NCBI RefSeq assembly: GCF_002895485.1
Contig: NZ_AZRK01000009.1
Span: 80,454 to 144,453 of the forward strand
DNA length: 64,000 nucleotides
Direction: 5' to 3'
From: Petrotoga sp. 9PWA.NaAc.5.4
GTDB lineage: Bacteria > Thermotogota > Thermotogae > Petrotogales > Petrotogaceae
Under the pieces are notes generated by a model that worked only from the letters and a program-made list of their open reading frames with translations, did no database searches and had not been told where the DNA came from. Shown piece by piece: positions 18,352 through 28,436 of this stretch. Numbering within the stretch: the first letter of the stretch is position 1; each line of letters opens with the position of its first letter. Made by a program: the position numbers and the translations under genes.

Positions 18352-20859
18352 TCAAGAACATTTAGACCAACCACATTTTGTGCATGAAATGCATCCTGAT
18401 TCGTTTATTAAAGTATTTTTTGATAGACAGCTTGGACAATATCTATTACCTTCAGAATCTATATAGTAGCCTTCTTCATATTTTAAATCATTTGCATAAA
18501 CAAACTTTTCTATTTCTTCTTTAGTTTTTGGAAAACCTGTCCTGATGAATTTATAATCAGTAGGTTCTTTTTCCCATAGTTGCTCAAAATCCTTTAAAGC
18601 TTTATTTATTTCTTCTGCAAGTTCTTTACAGTAGTTGCCTTTAACTTTTTTCAATTGTTCGACTATTTCATCAGTAGATACCCCTGCTCTTAAAGCAATA
18701 GAAGACAATCTCCCTATTACTTCGGCAGTTTCTGTACCATCTGACAAGAAAATCTCCACTGCTTCCCCTACATCATCAAAAGAAACAGTAACATAAACTG
18801 TGCTATTATTATATTTGAACTTTCGAGTTACGCTTCTTAAAGTTTCTTTTCTTGGTCGAGCTCTCAATTTGTGCTTTTCGTCAATTACAAAAAATGTGAC
18901 ATTCTTTTCTTTTTTTTGATCAGATGATGCAGAAGTAAGAACTTGTGTTTCTAAACTTCCGTTTCTGTAAATTGTTAATCCTTTTATATTCAAGTCCAGA
19001 GCTCTCAAATAGATAGATTTAACGTCATCTACGCTTGCTGATTGAGGCATATTTATTGTTTTAGAACAAGATGCATCAAGGTAACTTTGTATAACATGTT
19101 GTGCGAGTAAATGGTCTTCAGGTTTAATATCCATAGAAGTAACAAAAACTTTTTTAATCTCTTCAGGAATTGATTGGATTTGTTGAATGCTTCCTTTTTC
19201 TATTATTTCGGTTTTTAATTCTTCTGTTAAAGCTGTTCCTAATCTTTCAATTAATATTGGGTTTATATATGAAAGAGGAACTCTTTCGCCTTCTTTAGTT
19301 ATCATATATCTTGTATATGACAAAAGAAAATTTGGTTCGATACCACTTGAAGTATCTGCTAAGTTGGAGATAGATCCTGTAGGGGCAATAGTATTTGTTT
19401 GAACATTTCGTTTGTACTGTTTTGCTTCAGTAAAGAAATGTTTTCTAATTTTTTCATTCCATATTTTTAAATCTTCGTCAATTCCGTCTTCTAACATAAC
19501 AAAAGGAATGAATCCTTGAGGATATTTCGATCTTTCAAAATCTGGGAAATTGCCTCTTTCTTCAGCTAATTTACTACTTGAAACATGAGAATAATAGGCT
19601 AATTGAGCCGTTATTTTAGCCATAAGTTTTCTTCCAAATTCAGAATTATAAGGGATATCTTTTTTGAACAAAGCATCTGCTAATCCCATTATTCCCAATC
19701 CGATAAACCTTTGTTTTTTAGAAATTTCTTCTATTTGGCTTAAAGGATATATATTGGCATCTATAACATCGTCTAAGAACCTTATTGACCAATACACTAT
19801 CTCTTCGAAATCTTTTGCAGAATCAGCATTTGGGTTTCCAAGGTCTATTTCCTCTATCAATTTTGATATGTCTATTGAACCAAGATTGCAACTTCCAAAA
19901 GGAGGTAACGGTTCTTCCCCACATGGATTAGTTGAAGTTACAGGAGTATATTCACTCATAGCATAATATTGATTATGTCTTCCAAGAAAGAGCATTCCTG
20001 GGTCGCCTGTTTTCCAAGCATTTTCAGCCATTTTATCTATTAAATCTTTTGCTTTTATTTTTTTGTAAATATTTGAAGTAGGATGTTTTAAATCAATTTC
20101 TTGATCATTTTTTAGAAATGCCTTAAATTCCTCAGGATTGTCGATATTCACCGAGATATTGAAGTAATTTAATACGTTGTTTCCAGAATTATCTTTTTTT
20201 GAATATATAAAATCTAAAATATCTGGGTGATCATACCTTAAAACAGCCATTTGAGCAGCTCTTCTTGAACCACCTTGTTCTATTGTAGATGCTGCTGTGT
20301 TAAAAACATGCATAAAACTCACTGGACCGGAAGATTTTCCACCTGTACCAGCTATTGAGGATCCTTTAGGCCTCAATGTTGAAAAGTCATATCCAACTCC
20401 ACCACCGTATTTCATTATTAGAGCTGCGTTTTTAACTGCGTCAAATATGGAAGAGAGTGAATCATCCATAGGTATGACGAAACAAGCTGATAGCATATTA
20501 TGTTTAGATCGAGAATCAAATATAGTTTTATAATCTTCTAAAGTCATTTCTTCTACATCTTTTTTGAATATTGATTTGTCCATTGTTTTACCAGCGTTGA
20601 AGATAGTTGGACTATTTGGTAAGAAAATTCTTGATTTTATTAATTTATAAAATTGTTCTTCGGCTTCTTTAATTTTCTTTATATCGTCAGTATAAACAAT
20701 TTCTGCCGCAGCAACATGTCTAGCTATTCTTTTTGAAACTTCTTTCCAACTGTTTTCTAAGTAATTACCTTCACCATCTTTTAAAAAATATCTATCTTTT
20801 AAAATTGTAACTGCATTAGGAGAAGGATCCACGTTAAGCCATTTATTAACAGTCAACAT
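18352..20859 (-). CDS. nrdJ: Adenosylcobalamin-dependent (class II) ribonucleoside-diphosphate reductase
   Basis: 835 residues, matching bacterial NrdJ. Key elements are FLPNSPTIFNAGK near residue 80, SACFVIPM and GGGVGYDFSTLRPKGS near 150, the active-site NPCGEEPLPPFGSCNLG near 315 (Asn, radical Cys, Glu), and TNTIAPTGSISNLADTSSG near 490. The C terminus has a redox/zinc ribbon with CPSC, CISC and CGWSKC. It reduces ribonucleotides to deoxyribonucleotides without oxygen, using vitamin B12. Transcription is probably repressed by NrdR through the box pair at 20876-20923. ddl follows directly. Confidence 0.95.
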   Translation of the reverse strand: MLTVNKWLNVDPSPNAVTILKDRYFLKDGEGNYLENSWKEVSKRIARHVAAAEIVYTDDIKKIKEAEEQFYKLIKSRIFLPNSPTIFNAGKTMDKSIFKKDVEEMTLEDYKTIFDSRSKHNMLSACFVIPMDDSLSSIFDAVKNAALIMKYGGGVGYDFSTLRPKGSSIAGTGGKSSGPVSFMHVFNTAASTIEQGGSRRAAQMAVLRYDHPDILDFIYSKKDNSGNNVLNYFNISVNIDNPEEFKAFLKNDQEIDLKHPTSNIYKKIKAKDLIDKMAENAWKTGDPGMLFLGRHNQYYAMSEYTPVTSTNPCGEEPLPPFGSCNLGSIDISKLIEEIDLGNPNADSAKDFEEIVYWSIRFLDDVIDANIYPLSQIEEISKKQRFIGLGIMGLADALFKKDIPYNSEFGRKLMAKITAQLAYYSHVSSSKLAEERGNFPDFERSKYPQGFIPFVMLEDGIDEDLKIWNEKIRKHFFTEAKQYKRNVQTNTIAPTGSISNLADTSSGIEPNFLLSYTRYMITKEGERVPLSYINPILIERLGTALTEELKTEIIEKGSIQQIQSIPEEIKKVFVTSMDIKPEDHLLAQHVIQSYLDASCSKTINMPQSASVDDVKSIYLRALDLNIKGLTIYRNGSLETQVLTSASSDQKKEKNVTFFVIDEKHKLRARPRKETLRSVTRKFKYNNSTVYVTVSFDDVGEAVEIFLSDGTETAEVIGRLSSIALRAGVSTDEIVEQLKKVKGNYCKELAEEINKALKDFEQLWEKEPTDYKFIRTGFPKTKEEIEKFVYANDLKYEEGYYIDSEGNRYCPSCLSKNTLINESGCISCTKCGWSKCS

Positions 20860-20875
20860 AATAAAAACCCCCTTA

Positions 20876-20923
20876 TAACAATATATAGTATTATGTGGTA
20901 TATATTATAACTATATATTGTTA
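20876..20923 (-). promoter_or_regulatory. Pair of NrdR boxes upstream of nrdJ
   Basis: A perfect 14-bp inverted repeat, TAACAATATATAGT (20876-20889) and its complement (20910-20923), with a 20-bp spacer. Each arm contains ACAATATATAGT, the NrdR-box core. The centre-to-centre distance is 32 bp, about three helical turns, as in known NrdR operators. It lies 16 bp before the nrdJ start codon, so repressor binding would cover the promoter or leader. Confidence 0.85.
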
Positions 20924-20947
20924 ATCGGGGATGAATTTTTTGAGAAG

Positions 20948-23515
20948 TTACTCAGGATATTTTACCATTCCCATTAAGTAATTTTTGTGTGGCATAAATG
21001 GATGATTTGGAGATACTCTTACATTTATTCCATATTCTCCTCTATCTTCAATAATAAATTTACCTGTGTATAAATAAGTATCTTTTTGAATTTCCTTTTC
21101 AAGCTTCATATCGTAGGTTTTTATTTCAACAGTTTTTCCATTATCAAGTTTAGCTACTACTATTTCGGGTAATATTGAATCAGGACCTATACCTGGAAGA
21201 TATATTTCGGCTCTCATACTTATTTCTTCTTCGGCGTTAAGAATCCCTGATAAATCATTTCCATATATTACATGTATTTTTATAGAATTCCAATTTTCTT
21301 TTAACAACTTAACCCAACGCGCAAATTCTTTAGCTATTTTGAAATTTTCAGAAGAAAATTTTTTATATTGCTCAAGAGCTGGCATATAAAATTTTTGAGT
21401 ATATTCTTTTAGCATCCTCGATGTATTAAAAAATGATGTTACACTTTTTATGGATTCTTTCATTTTTTCTACCCATTCTTTTGAAAAATCTACATGGTCT
21501 TTTTTGTAATACAAGGGTATGATTTGTTTTTCAAGTTGGTTGTAAATAGAAACGCTATCTATTCTGTCTTGAAGTTCGTGATCTTCATAATCTCTATTAT
21601 CTCCAATAGCCCAACCGTTCTTTGCATTGTATCCTTCAACCCACCATCCATCTAAAACAGAAAAATTTATAGCTCCGTTCATTCCAGACTTTTGTCCAGA
21701 AGTTCCAGAAGCTTCGTGTGGTCTTCTTGGATTATTTAACCATATATCTACTCCACTTACTAAATATCTTGCCATTTCTATATCGTAATTCTCTAAGATA
21801 ATAATTTTATTGTGAAATTCGGGTTTCCTTGAATATTCATATATTTTTTTGATTATTTCTTGACCAGACTTATCAGCCGGATGAGCTTTTCCCGCAAAAA
21901 TAATTTGTACCGGTTTATTAGGATCGTTCAATATTTTTTTGAGACGTTCAACGTCCTTGAATATTAAATCAGCTCTTTTATAAGTTGCGAATCTTCTAGC
22001 AAATCCAATGGTAAGAGCCTTTTCATCTCCAATGTTTTCTACTTCTTGCAGTTGCTCTACAGTTTCACCGTGTCTCATTCTTTGTTCTTTTATGGAACGA
22101 TGAATAAAATCTATTAATTGCTTTTTTAGTTTTAGATGCATGTTCCATAACTCATTATCGGGGATTTCACTTATTTTATTCCACAGTTCTGGATCGTCTA
22201 TATAAGACATCCAGTTTTCTCCTAAGTATTTCTTCAAAAAGTCTTGTAATAATGGATTCAACCATGTATTAATATGGACACCATTGGTAACATAATTTAT
22301 AGGAACTTCCAACCATTCTATGCCTGGCCAAACATGATTCCACAATTTCCTTGAGACAATTCCATGAAGTTTTGAAACCCCATTTGCTCGTCCGGAAAGT
22401 TTCAGGGCCAAAATAGTCATTGAGAATAATTCTTCTCCATTTTCTCGTTTTTCTAAACCAAGTTCTATAAACTCTTGTCTTGCAGCTTTTAATTCAGGCC
22501 AAAAATCGCCGAAATACTTATCTATTAATGAAATAGGAAATACATCATTACCAGCTGGAACTGGAGTATGAGTAGTAAAAACGCTTCCAGCTTTTACTGA
22601 TTCTATAGCTTCTTTGAAGGTTAAGCTCTGTTCTTGAACTAATTCTCTAATTTTTTCTAATCCTAAAAAGGCTGCATGACCTTCGTTCATATGCCATACA
22701 GATGGAGAGTATCCTAATTTTCTAATGGCTCTTACTCCACCGATTCCTATTAATATTTCTTGTTTTATTCTCATTTCAAGATCTCCACCATATAAAGTGG
22801 AAGTAATTTCTCTATCTTCTGGATCGTTCTGTTTCAAGTCAGTATCCAAAAGATATAATTTTACCCTTCCAACATTCATTTCCCAAACTTTTGCATATAC
22901 TTTTCTTCCTAATAAATTAAGATCGACATAAATTTCTTCGCCTTTGTCATTTTTGGCTGGAAAAATTGGAAAATCGGAAAAATCGTAATCAAAATAAATA
23001 CTTTCTTGCCAACCTTCTGCATTTATTTTTTGTTGAAAATACCCTTTTCTATACAACAATCCCACCGCTATTAAAGGAATTCCTAAATCACTTGCGCTTT
23101 TAATGTGGTCTCCTGCTAATATTCCAAGTCCTCCTGAATACATAGGAAAAGATTCATGTATTCCATATTCCATACAAAAGTATGCAATTTCTCCATAATT
23201 AAATTTACTGTGAGTCTTTCTAAACCAATTATTTTCATTTTCATTCATATAATTATGAAATTTTTCCATAACTTTTAAATATAAATCATAGAATTCAGGA
23301 TCATTTGCAGCTTTATTTAAATTCTTCTGCTCAACTTTTTTTAAGAATAAAACAGGATTTCTTTTTGTGGAGTTCCAAAGGTTTTCATCAATTTTTTCAA
23401 ATAAATTTTGAGCATCATAATTCCACGTCCACCACATATTCTCAGAAAGTTCCTTTAATCCTGATATGTTTTCTGGCAATTTAGGAACAACCGTAATTTT
23501 GCTTATAAAATTCAC
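20948..23515 (-). CDS. glgP: Alpha-glucan phosphorylase (GT35, glycogen/maltodextrin phosphorylase)
   Basis: About 855 residues of the Thermotoga-type phosphorylase. Motifs are GLGILAGDHIKSASDLGIP near residue 120, MNEGHAAFLGLEK near 265, ARRFATYKRADL near 525 and the substrate/cofactor loop RRPHEASGTSGQKSGMNG near 600. It releases glucose-1-phosphate from alpha-1,4-glucans using pyridoxal phosphate. I place the start at GTG 23515, which has a GGGAGGGA site at 23528-23521; the TTG at 23530 lies upstream of that site and is unlikely. It is a single-gene unit. Confidence 0.93.
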   Translation of the reverse strand: MNFISKITVVPKLPENISGLKELSENMWWTWNYDAQNLFEKIDENLWNSTKRNPVLFLKKVEQKNLNKAANDPEFYDLYLKVMEKFHNYMNENENNWFRKTHSKFNYGEIAYFCMEYGIHESFPMYSGGLGILAGDHIKSASDLGIPLIAVGLLYRKGYFQQKINAEGWQESIYFDYDFSDFPIFPAKNDKGEEIYVDLNLLGRKVYAKVWEMNVGRVKLYLLDTDLKQNDPEDREITSTLYGGDLEMRIKQEILIGIGGVRAIRKLGYSPSVWHMNEGHAAFLGLEKIRELVQEQSLTFKEAIESVKAGSVFTTHTPVPAGNDVFPISLIDKYFGDFWPELKAARQEFIELGLEKRENGEELFSMTILALKLSGRANGVSKLHGIVSRKLWNHVWPGIEWLEVPINYVTNGVHINTWLNPLLQDFLKKYLGENWMSYIDDPELWNKISEIPDNELWNMHLKLKKQLIDFIHRSIKEQRMRHGETVEQLQEVENIGDEKALTIGFARRFATYKRADLIFKDVERLKKILNDPNKPVQIIFAGKAHPADKSGQEIIKKIYEYSRKPEFHNKIIILENYDIEMARYLVSGVDIWLNNPRRPHEASGTSGQKSGMNGAINFSVLDGWWVEGYNAKNGWAIGDNRDYEDHELQDRIDSVSIYNQLEKQIIPLYYKKDHVDFSKEWVEKMKESIKSVTSFFNTSRMLKEYTQKFYMPALEQYKKFSSENFKIAKEFARWVKLLKENWNSIKIHVIYGNDLSGILNAEEEISMRAEIYLPGIGPDSILPEIVVAKLDNGKTVEIKTYDMKLEKEIQKDTYLYTGKFIIEDRGEYGINVRVSPNHPFMPHKNYLMGMVKYPE

Positions 23516-23534
23516 TTTCTTCCCTCCCAAATTT

Positions 23535-23690
23535 ATTTCTATACTGCCTTCAAAATTTCCAAAACCTCTATTTTACATATGCTTTAAGTTAAATTTACAA
23601 AATGTTCCCTTAATTCTGATTTTTATAAATCGTCTATTTCTTTGACTTTTCTGATACTTGTAACCAATGAGAAAGTATTACTTTAACATT
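23535..23690 (-). repeat. Possible decayed dispersed leader repeat, copy M, upstream of glgP
   Basis: The segment TTTCTTTGACTTTTCTGATACTTGTAACC (given in two parts: 23636-23649 and 23650-23664) resembles the hairpin region of the repeat, and TTCAAAATTTCC near 23546 resembles its right end. Orientation would match the other copies. The match is weak; apart from this the 211-bp gap shows nothing. Confidence 0.25.
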
Positions 23691-23726
23691 TTTATCTCTT
23701 AAATTATTATATATTTATATGAAGTA

Positions 23727-24455
23727 TTAAAAAATATTAGGGAAATTTGATTCAGTTATCATAATTAATTCTCCAAAATTTTGTGTATCTTTTTCTAAAT
23801 AATATATCTTATTGAAAAGGCCATACTTTTTTGAAATAAAAAATAAAAATCCATCAGATTCTCCGATAGTTTCTATAAAATTTTTTGGAATAAAAAAATT
23901 ATTATTAGGAATGTTTATTGAATATCGATCTTCTTCTTCCTTAATATAATTATAATTCTCAATATCTGGTACCCGTAGAATCTTGACATGATTAATATTT
24001 TCAACGAAAATGAAAATATTTTCAACTAACTTTTCGTTTGGAACGATAACAAATTTAAAGAAATTACCGTTATTTTGAATTACCGCATATTCTAATCCTC
24101 TGAAATCGTATGATGGATATGAAACAATAGCCATCTCAGAGTTTTGAAAAAAGAAAAATCTATCATCAAAAGTTTGAATAGTGAATGACCCAAAGTCTGT
24201 ATTAACCATATATAAGTTGGTATAATCTGTTTTTTCTATAGTAATATTAGACACATTTTCAGTAAAAGGAAAGGTTTTTACCCTTTTATATCCGGATTCT
24301 TTTATTTTTACATAGGGATAATAATGATGAGTTTCAAGATTTTCTTCGTATATATTCCACAAAATTATTGTAGCAAAATATATTACCGCCATAGAACCGA
24401 TTATTGTTAATAAATTTTTCAAACTACTTTTATTTTCAGAATCTTTTTCCTTCAT
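23727..24455 (-). CDS. Hypothetical protein with one N-terminal membrane segment
   Basis: 242 residues, not recognised. A charged start (MKEKDSENKSSLKN) is followed by one hydrophobic helix at about 14-32 (LLTIIGSMAVIYFATIILW). The remainder looks soluble and outside the membrane, with many aromatic and Asn residues and a probable beta-rich make-up (FGSFTIQTFDDRFFFFQNSE). No signature motif, cysteine pair or repeat is evident. It lies 15 bp downstream of nadE and is probably co-transcribed, which says little about function. Confidence 0.6.
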   Translation of the reverse strand: MKEKDSENKSSLKNLLTIIGSMAVIYFATIILWNIYEENLETHHYYPYVKIKESGYKRVKTFPFTENVSNITIEKTDYTNLYMVNTDFGSFTIQTFDDRFFFFQNSEMAIVSYPSYDFRGLEYAVIQNNGNFFKFVIVPNEKLVENIFIFVENINHVKILRVPDIENYNYIKEEEDRYSINIPNNNFFIPKNFIETIGESDGFLFFISKKYGLFNKIYYLEKDTQNFGELIMITESNFPNIF

Positions 24456-24470
24456 AATTTAATTGCTCCT

Positions 24471-26201
24471 TTAAATCCAAGGTTTATATTTATTTGTTAT
24501 TGGCATTCTTCTATCTTTACCAAAACTTCTTTCCGTTAATTTTATTCCAGGAGCAGATTGTCTTCTTTTGTATTCGTTCTGATTTACCATGTTTATTATT
24601 CTTTGAAGTAACTCGCTATCGTATCCTTCGTTTAATAATTCGTCGTAAGACATTTCTCTATCTATGTATTTAAATAATATTTCATCTAATATTTCATAAG
24701 GTGGTAATGTATCTTGATCTTTTTGATTGGGTCTTAATTCGGCAGAAGGAGCTTTTTCAAAAATAGACTTTGTTATTATTTCTTTGCCGTGAATTTCATT
24801 ATATTTTTTCGCCACTTTGTATAGGTCGGTTTTGTACAAGTCCTTGATCGGTGAAAAACCACCTGCCATATCACCATAAAGGGTGGCATATCCTGTGGCA
24901 GCCTCACTTTTATTACCACAAGCTAAGGCTAAATAACCAAATTTATTTGAAAAAGCCATAACGATGTTACCACGGATTCTTGCCTGAATATTTTCTTCTG
25001 TTTTATCAAAAGGTAAGTCTTTAAAACTACCTTTTAAATCTTCCATGTAACAGTCGTATATGTTGGTTATTGGAATTATTTCGTAATCTATTCCTAAATT
25101 TTTAGAAAGTTGCAGAGCATCTTCAACACTTTCTTTTGAAGAAAATTTAGAAGGCATTATAAGACCTAATACATTATTTGAACCTATCGCATCTGAAGCG
25201 ATACAGGCTACCAAAGAGGAGTCAATACCTCCACTTAAGCCAAAAACCACACTTTTAAATCCATTTTTTTTAATGTAATCTGTTATGCCTACTTTTATAG
25301 CCAAATAAATCTGAGTATAAGTGTCAGTAGATTCTTTTTTAATAAAAGGCAAAGGAACTTTTTGACTAATTTTTTTATCTATAGGAACCGTATTTACATC
25401 GCTGTAGTAAATACTTGTGTTGTAATGTTTTCTTTTTCCCTCACGAAGGTTGGCTCTGGTTGGCTCTAATGGATCTATGTCTACTAAGTATAAGCCTTCT
25501 TCAAAATGAGGGGCACTCATTTCTATTTCTCCATATGGATTTATAACTACACTTCTTCCATCAAAAACCAATTCATCTTGGCCCCCCACAATATTACAAT
25601 ATACTATCCAACTTGATAGTTCAGAAGCTCTGGTTTTCAGCATTTCAAATCTGACTTTATCTCGTTCTTTATAAAAGGGTGATGAGGATAGATTCAAGAT
25701 GATATTTGCGCCATGTTGAGCAAGAGAAAGCGCCGGACCATTAGGTACCCAAATATCTTCACAAATAGTTATCCCAAGTTTAATATTATTAATTTCTATT
25801 AGAGTAGGAATCTTTCCCGGGGTGAAATATCTTTTTTCATCAAAAACAGAATAATTTGGCAAAAACATTTTTCTATAATTACCGTATAGCTTTCCTTCGT
25901 AAATAATAAAAGCAGCGTTGTATGATTCAATATCCCAGTCTACTGCTCCTAAAATTATAATTATATCTTTTGACTTACTAAATTTTAATACTTCTTCTAT
26001 GCCGCTTAACGAATCTCTTAAAAATTGGGTTTTCAAAATCAAATCTTCTGGAGGATATCCATTTAAAGCTAATTCAGGAAAGATTATTATATCAGCTTTA
26101 TTATTGCATGCTTCATCAATAAATTTTTTAATCTTTTCCAGGTTTATAAGATAATCACCAACAGTGGCATTCATTTGGGCCATGGCAATTCTAATTTTCA
26201 T
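24471..26201 (-). CDS. nadE: Glutamine-hydrolysing NAD+ synthetase
   Basis: 576 residues, two domains. Residues 1-270 are a nitrilase-type glutaminase with Glu in FPELALNGYPPED, Lys in YRKMFLPNYSVFDEKRYF and the nucleophile Cys in ITICEDIW. From about 290 is the synthetase domain with the ATP-binding P-loop VFGLSGGIDSSLVA and the KSEAATGYATLYGDMAGGF substrate loop. It amidates nicotinate adenine dinucleotide to NAD+. There is no Shine-Dalgarno directly before the ATG; AAAGGAGAT lies about 50 nt upstream, beyond a hairpin (26210-26249). Confidence 0.94.
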   Translation of the reverse strand: MKIRIAMAQMNATVGDYLINLEKIKKFIDEACNNKADIIIFPELALNGYPPEDLILKTQFLRDSLSGIEEVLKFSKSKDIIIILGAVDWDIESYNAAFIIYEGKLYGNYRKMFLPNYSVFDEKRYFTPGKIPTLIEINNIKLGITICEDIWVPNGPALSLAQHGANIILNLSSSPFYKERDKVRFEMLKTRASELSSWIVYCNIVGGQDELVFDGRSVVINPYGEIEMSAPHFEEGLYLVDIDPLEPTRANLREGKRKHYNTSIYYSDVNTVPIDKKISQKVPLPFIKKESTDTYTQIYLAIKVGITDYIKKNGFKSVVFGLSGGIDSSLVACIASDAIGSNNVLGLIMPSKFSSKESVEDALQLSKNLGIDYEIIPITNIYDCYMEDLKGSFKDLPFDKTEENIQARIRGNIVMAFSNKFGYLALACGNKSEAATGYATLYGDMAGGFSPIKDLYKTDLYKVAKKYNEIHGKEIITKSIFEKAPSAELRPNQKDQDTLPPYEILDEILFKYIDREMSYDELLNEGYDSELLQRIINMVNQNEYKRRQSAPGIKLTERSFGKDRRMPITNKYKPWI

Positions 26202-26209
26202 AATTGATT

Positions 26210-26260
26210 AGCCGCGCTTCTTCGTGATTCAGTAATAAGAAAAGCAGCTTTATCTCCTTT
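26210..26260 (-). promoter_or_regulatory. Stem-loop between a ribosome-binding site and the nadE start
   Basis: In the nadE leader RNA, 26249-26237 can pair with 26222-26210 (12 of 13 positions, including two G-U pairs) around a 14-nt loop. AAAGGAGAT (26260-26252) lies just 5' of the stem and the ATG lies 8 nt 3' of it, so folding would bring the site close to the start codon. Alternatively the same bases encode a 22-codon frame starting at a TTG and overlapping the nadE ATG by 4 bp. Confidence 0.4.
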
Positions 26261-26323
26261 CTGCAATAAATTATTTAATAAGTTTAATTACAGTTTTGAC
26301 CATAGGTAACTTATTATATTTTA

Positions 26324-27256
26324 TCATTCTTTCCATAATAAATCAAATTTTCTATTTATGGCTTTTGAAATTCCTTTATTTTTAATTATTAAAACTATCT
26401 CGTCATTTTTTTCTCTTGCTCTATAAGTTAAATTATAGCTTCCTATAATAAAAGTTTCTTCGTCTATAATTAAAGCCTTAGCATGAATATCGTTTCTATA
26501 TTTTAATTCTACTCCCAATATAAATTTTAAAGGAGATTCATATATCCTATTCCAATCATCAGATAAAATTCTTATCTTTACATTTTTTGAAGACATCTTT
26601 TCTAAAATCTCAACAAAATATGGATCGGTAAAAGAATATGCGATTACATTTACAAATTCCTTTGCTTTTTTAATTTCTTTTAATATTTCATTATAGATCT
26701 TTTCAGATGGCCCTGTTATAATTCTTACATTTCCTAATTCTGTACCCATAAGATTGACATTAATTTGTTCTTTATTAATTCCGAATTTGCCTTTTTTAAA
26801 ATTATTTAATTCTTTAAGAAAAACTTTTACGATTTCTTTTTCTTCAGTATAGATAAAAATATTAAAATCTTTCATTAAGCCACTTTCTGTAAAATTACCT
26901 GTTCCAAACAACACAGATTGATCATCAAAAACTATAAACTTTTCATGTAGATAACCGTCTCGATTTTTGTCATATTTTATTGACAAATCATAATTTCCAG
27001 AATAACCGCCTTCGTATTCTAAAAATATTTCGTAGTTAGTTTTTAAAATCTCTTCAGATATAGTATCGTCTAAACTAAAAGAAACCAACCTTATGCTTTT
27101 AGAACTTTCAATCTTTTTTTTCAGAAAGAAAGTTAATTCTTCTCCTGAAAAAAATAGTTGGTAGGAATAAATAAGGTTGGTCAAAAGTAAGAAAAACAAA
27201 ATAAAGATCAAACTTTTTTTATTAAAAATTTCTTTTAACATTTCAATATTTTTCAC
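26324..27256 (-). CDS. Phospholipase D-like protein with two HKD motifs
   Basis: 310 residues. An N-terminal hydrophobic segment ([22 protein letters not shown], about residues 15-36) is a signal peptide or anchor. Two HxKxxxxD motifs occur: HEKFIVFD near residue 105 followed by GTGNFTESG, and HAKALIID near 255 followed by GSYNLTYRA. This pairing defines the phospholipase D superfamily, which includes nucleases such as Nuc and lipid-cleaving or transferring enzymes; the substrate cannot be decided. Its ATG overlaps the stop of sat by 4 bp, so the two are coupled although no pathway links them. Confidence 0.82.
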   Translation of the reverse strand: MKNIEMLKEIFNKKSLIFILFFLLLTNLIYSYQLFFSGEELTFFLKKKIESSKSIRLVSFSLDDTISEEILKTNYEIFLEYEGGYSGNYDLSIKYDKNRDGYLHEKFIVFDDQSVLFGTGNFTESGLMKDFNIFIYTEEKEIVKVFLKELNNFKKGKFGINKEQINVNLMGTELGNVRIITGPSEKIYNEILKEIKKAKEFVNVIAYSFTDPYFVEILEKMSSKNVKIRILSDDWNRIYESPLKFILGVELKYRNDIHAKALIIDEETFIIGSYNLTYRAREKNDEIVLIIKNKGISKAINRKFDLLWKE

Positions 27257-28407
27257 TTTTTCATGTAATATTCCATGAGTATCTCAGCGACTTCTGGTCT
27301 TGTAAACTCTTTTGGAGGTTTTTCTCCTTTTGAAAGCATTTCTCTTACTGTGGTTCCACTTAAAAAGACATGATCTTCATTACCATGAGGACAAGTTTTT
27401 GCAGTTGCCATATTTTCACATTTTTTACAGTAAAAAGAGTTCTCAAATTTTAAAGGAACTATCTCGATCTCTTCTGGTTTAAATTGATCAAATATTTCTT
27501 GAGCTTCGTATGTACCATAATAATTTCCGACTCCGGCATGATCCCTTCCTACAATAAAATGAGTGCACCCATAATTCTTCCTACATATTGCGTGAAAAAC
27601 AGCCTCTTTAGGTCCTGCGTATCTCATATTTACAGGAAATACACCCAAACACACCCTTTCCTTGGGGTAATATTTATCAAGGATAACTTCATAAGATTTC
27701 ATTCTAACATCAGATGGAATATCCTCATTTTTTGTCTTTCCAACTAATGGGTTTATGAATAATCCGTCTACAATTTCAAGAGCAGTTTTTTGTAAATATT
27801 CATGTGCTCTATGTATAGGATTTCTCGTTTGAAAAGCTACAATAGTTCTCCATCCTTTTTCTGAAAATATTCTTCTTGTATCAACAGGATCGAATCTGTA
27901 TTGTTTAAAATCTTCATGTTCAATCCTGTTTAGTAGAGTGACATTTCCTCCCAAAGCGATATTTCCTTGTTCGTATAAAAAATGTACTCCAGGATGTTTT
28001 TCTTCAGTAGTTTTGTAAACATTCAAAGCCTCTTTTTGTTTTGTTCTTTCGAATTTATCTGTGAGATGTAGTACAGCATATACTTTTCTATCTTCTTCAG
28101 ACTTTACTATTATATCTTCTCCTATATTTAATTCATTAGCAACTTCTTTATTGACTGATAAAACAATAGGTATCGGCCATACAATTCCATTCGCTAATCT
28201 CATGTTTTCCAAAACAGAATCATAGTCTTTTTTACTCATGAATCCTTCTAACGGACTAAATAAGCCAGTAGCAATATTTTCTAACTCGGTTAGATCAAAG
28301 TAAGAAACAGTTATCGACTTTAGCTCTTTTGATTTTCTTATCCAATATTCTTTCTCATCCTGAGAAGCAATTCTGCTTATTAACTTTCCACCGTGTGGCT
28401 TGATCAT
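27253..28407 (-). CDS. sat: Sulfate adenylyltransferase (ATP sulfurylase)
   Basis: 384 residues, typical of the homomeric Sat family. Active-site motifs are [16 protein letters not shown] near residue 195 and [13 protein letters not shown] near 290. A C-terminal part has a possible zinc site ([16 protein letters not shown]) before SGTTVREML. It makes adenosine phosphosulfate (APS) from sulfate and ATP or runs in reverse. No APS reductase, APS kinase or sulfate transporter is in the window, so the physiological direction is unclear. AGGAGG lies before the ATG, and a two-unit repeat array occupies the leader. Confidence 0.93.
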   Translation of the reverse strand: MIKPHGGKLISRIASQDEKEYWIRKSKELKSITVSYFDLTELENIATGLFSPLEGFMSKKDYDSVLENMRLANGIVWPIPIVLSVNKEVANELNIGEDIIVKSEEDRKVYAVLHLTDKFERTKQKEALNVYKTTEEKHPGVHFLYEQGNIALGGNVTLLNRIEHEDFKQYRFDPVDTRRIFSEKGWRTIVAFQTRNPIHRAHEYLQKTALEIVDGLFINPLVGKTKNEDIPSDVRMKSYEVILDKYYPKERVCLGVFPVNMRYAGPKEAVFHAICRKNYGCTHFIVGRDHAGVGNYYGTYEAQEIFDQFKPEEIEIVPLKFENSFYCKKCENMATAKTCPHGNEDHVFLSGTTVREMLSKGEKPPKEFTRPEVAEILMEYYMKK

Positions 28408-28436
28408 TAAAAAACCTCCTATTATAAGATTTGTAT

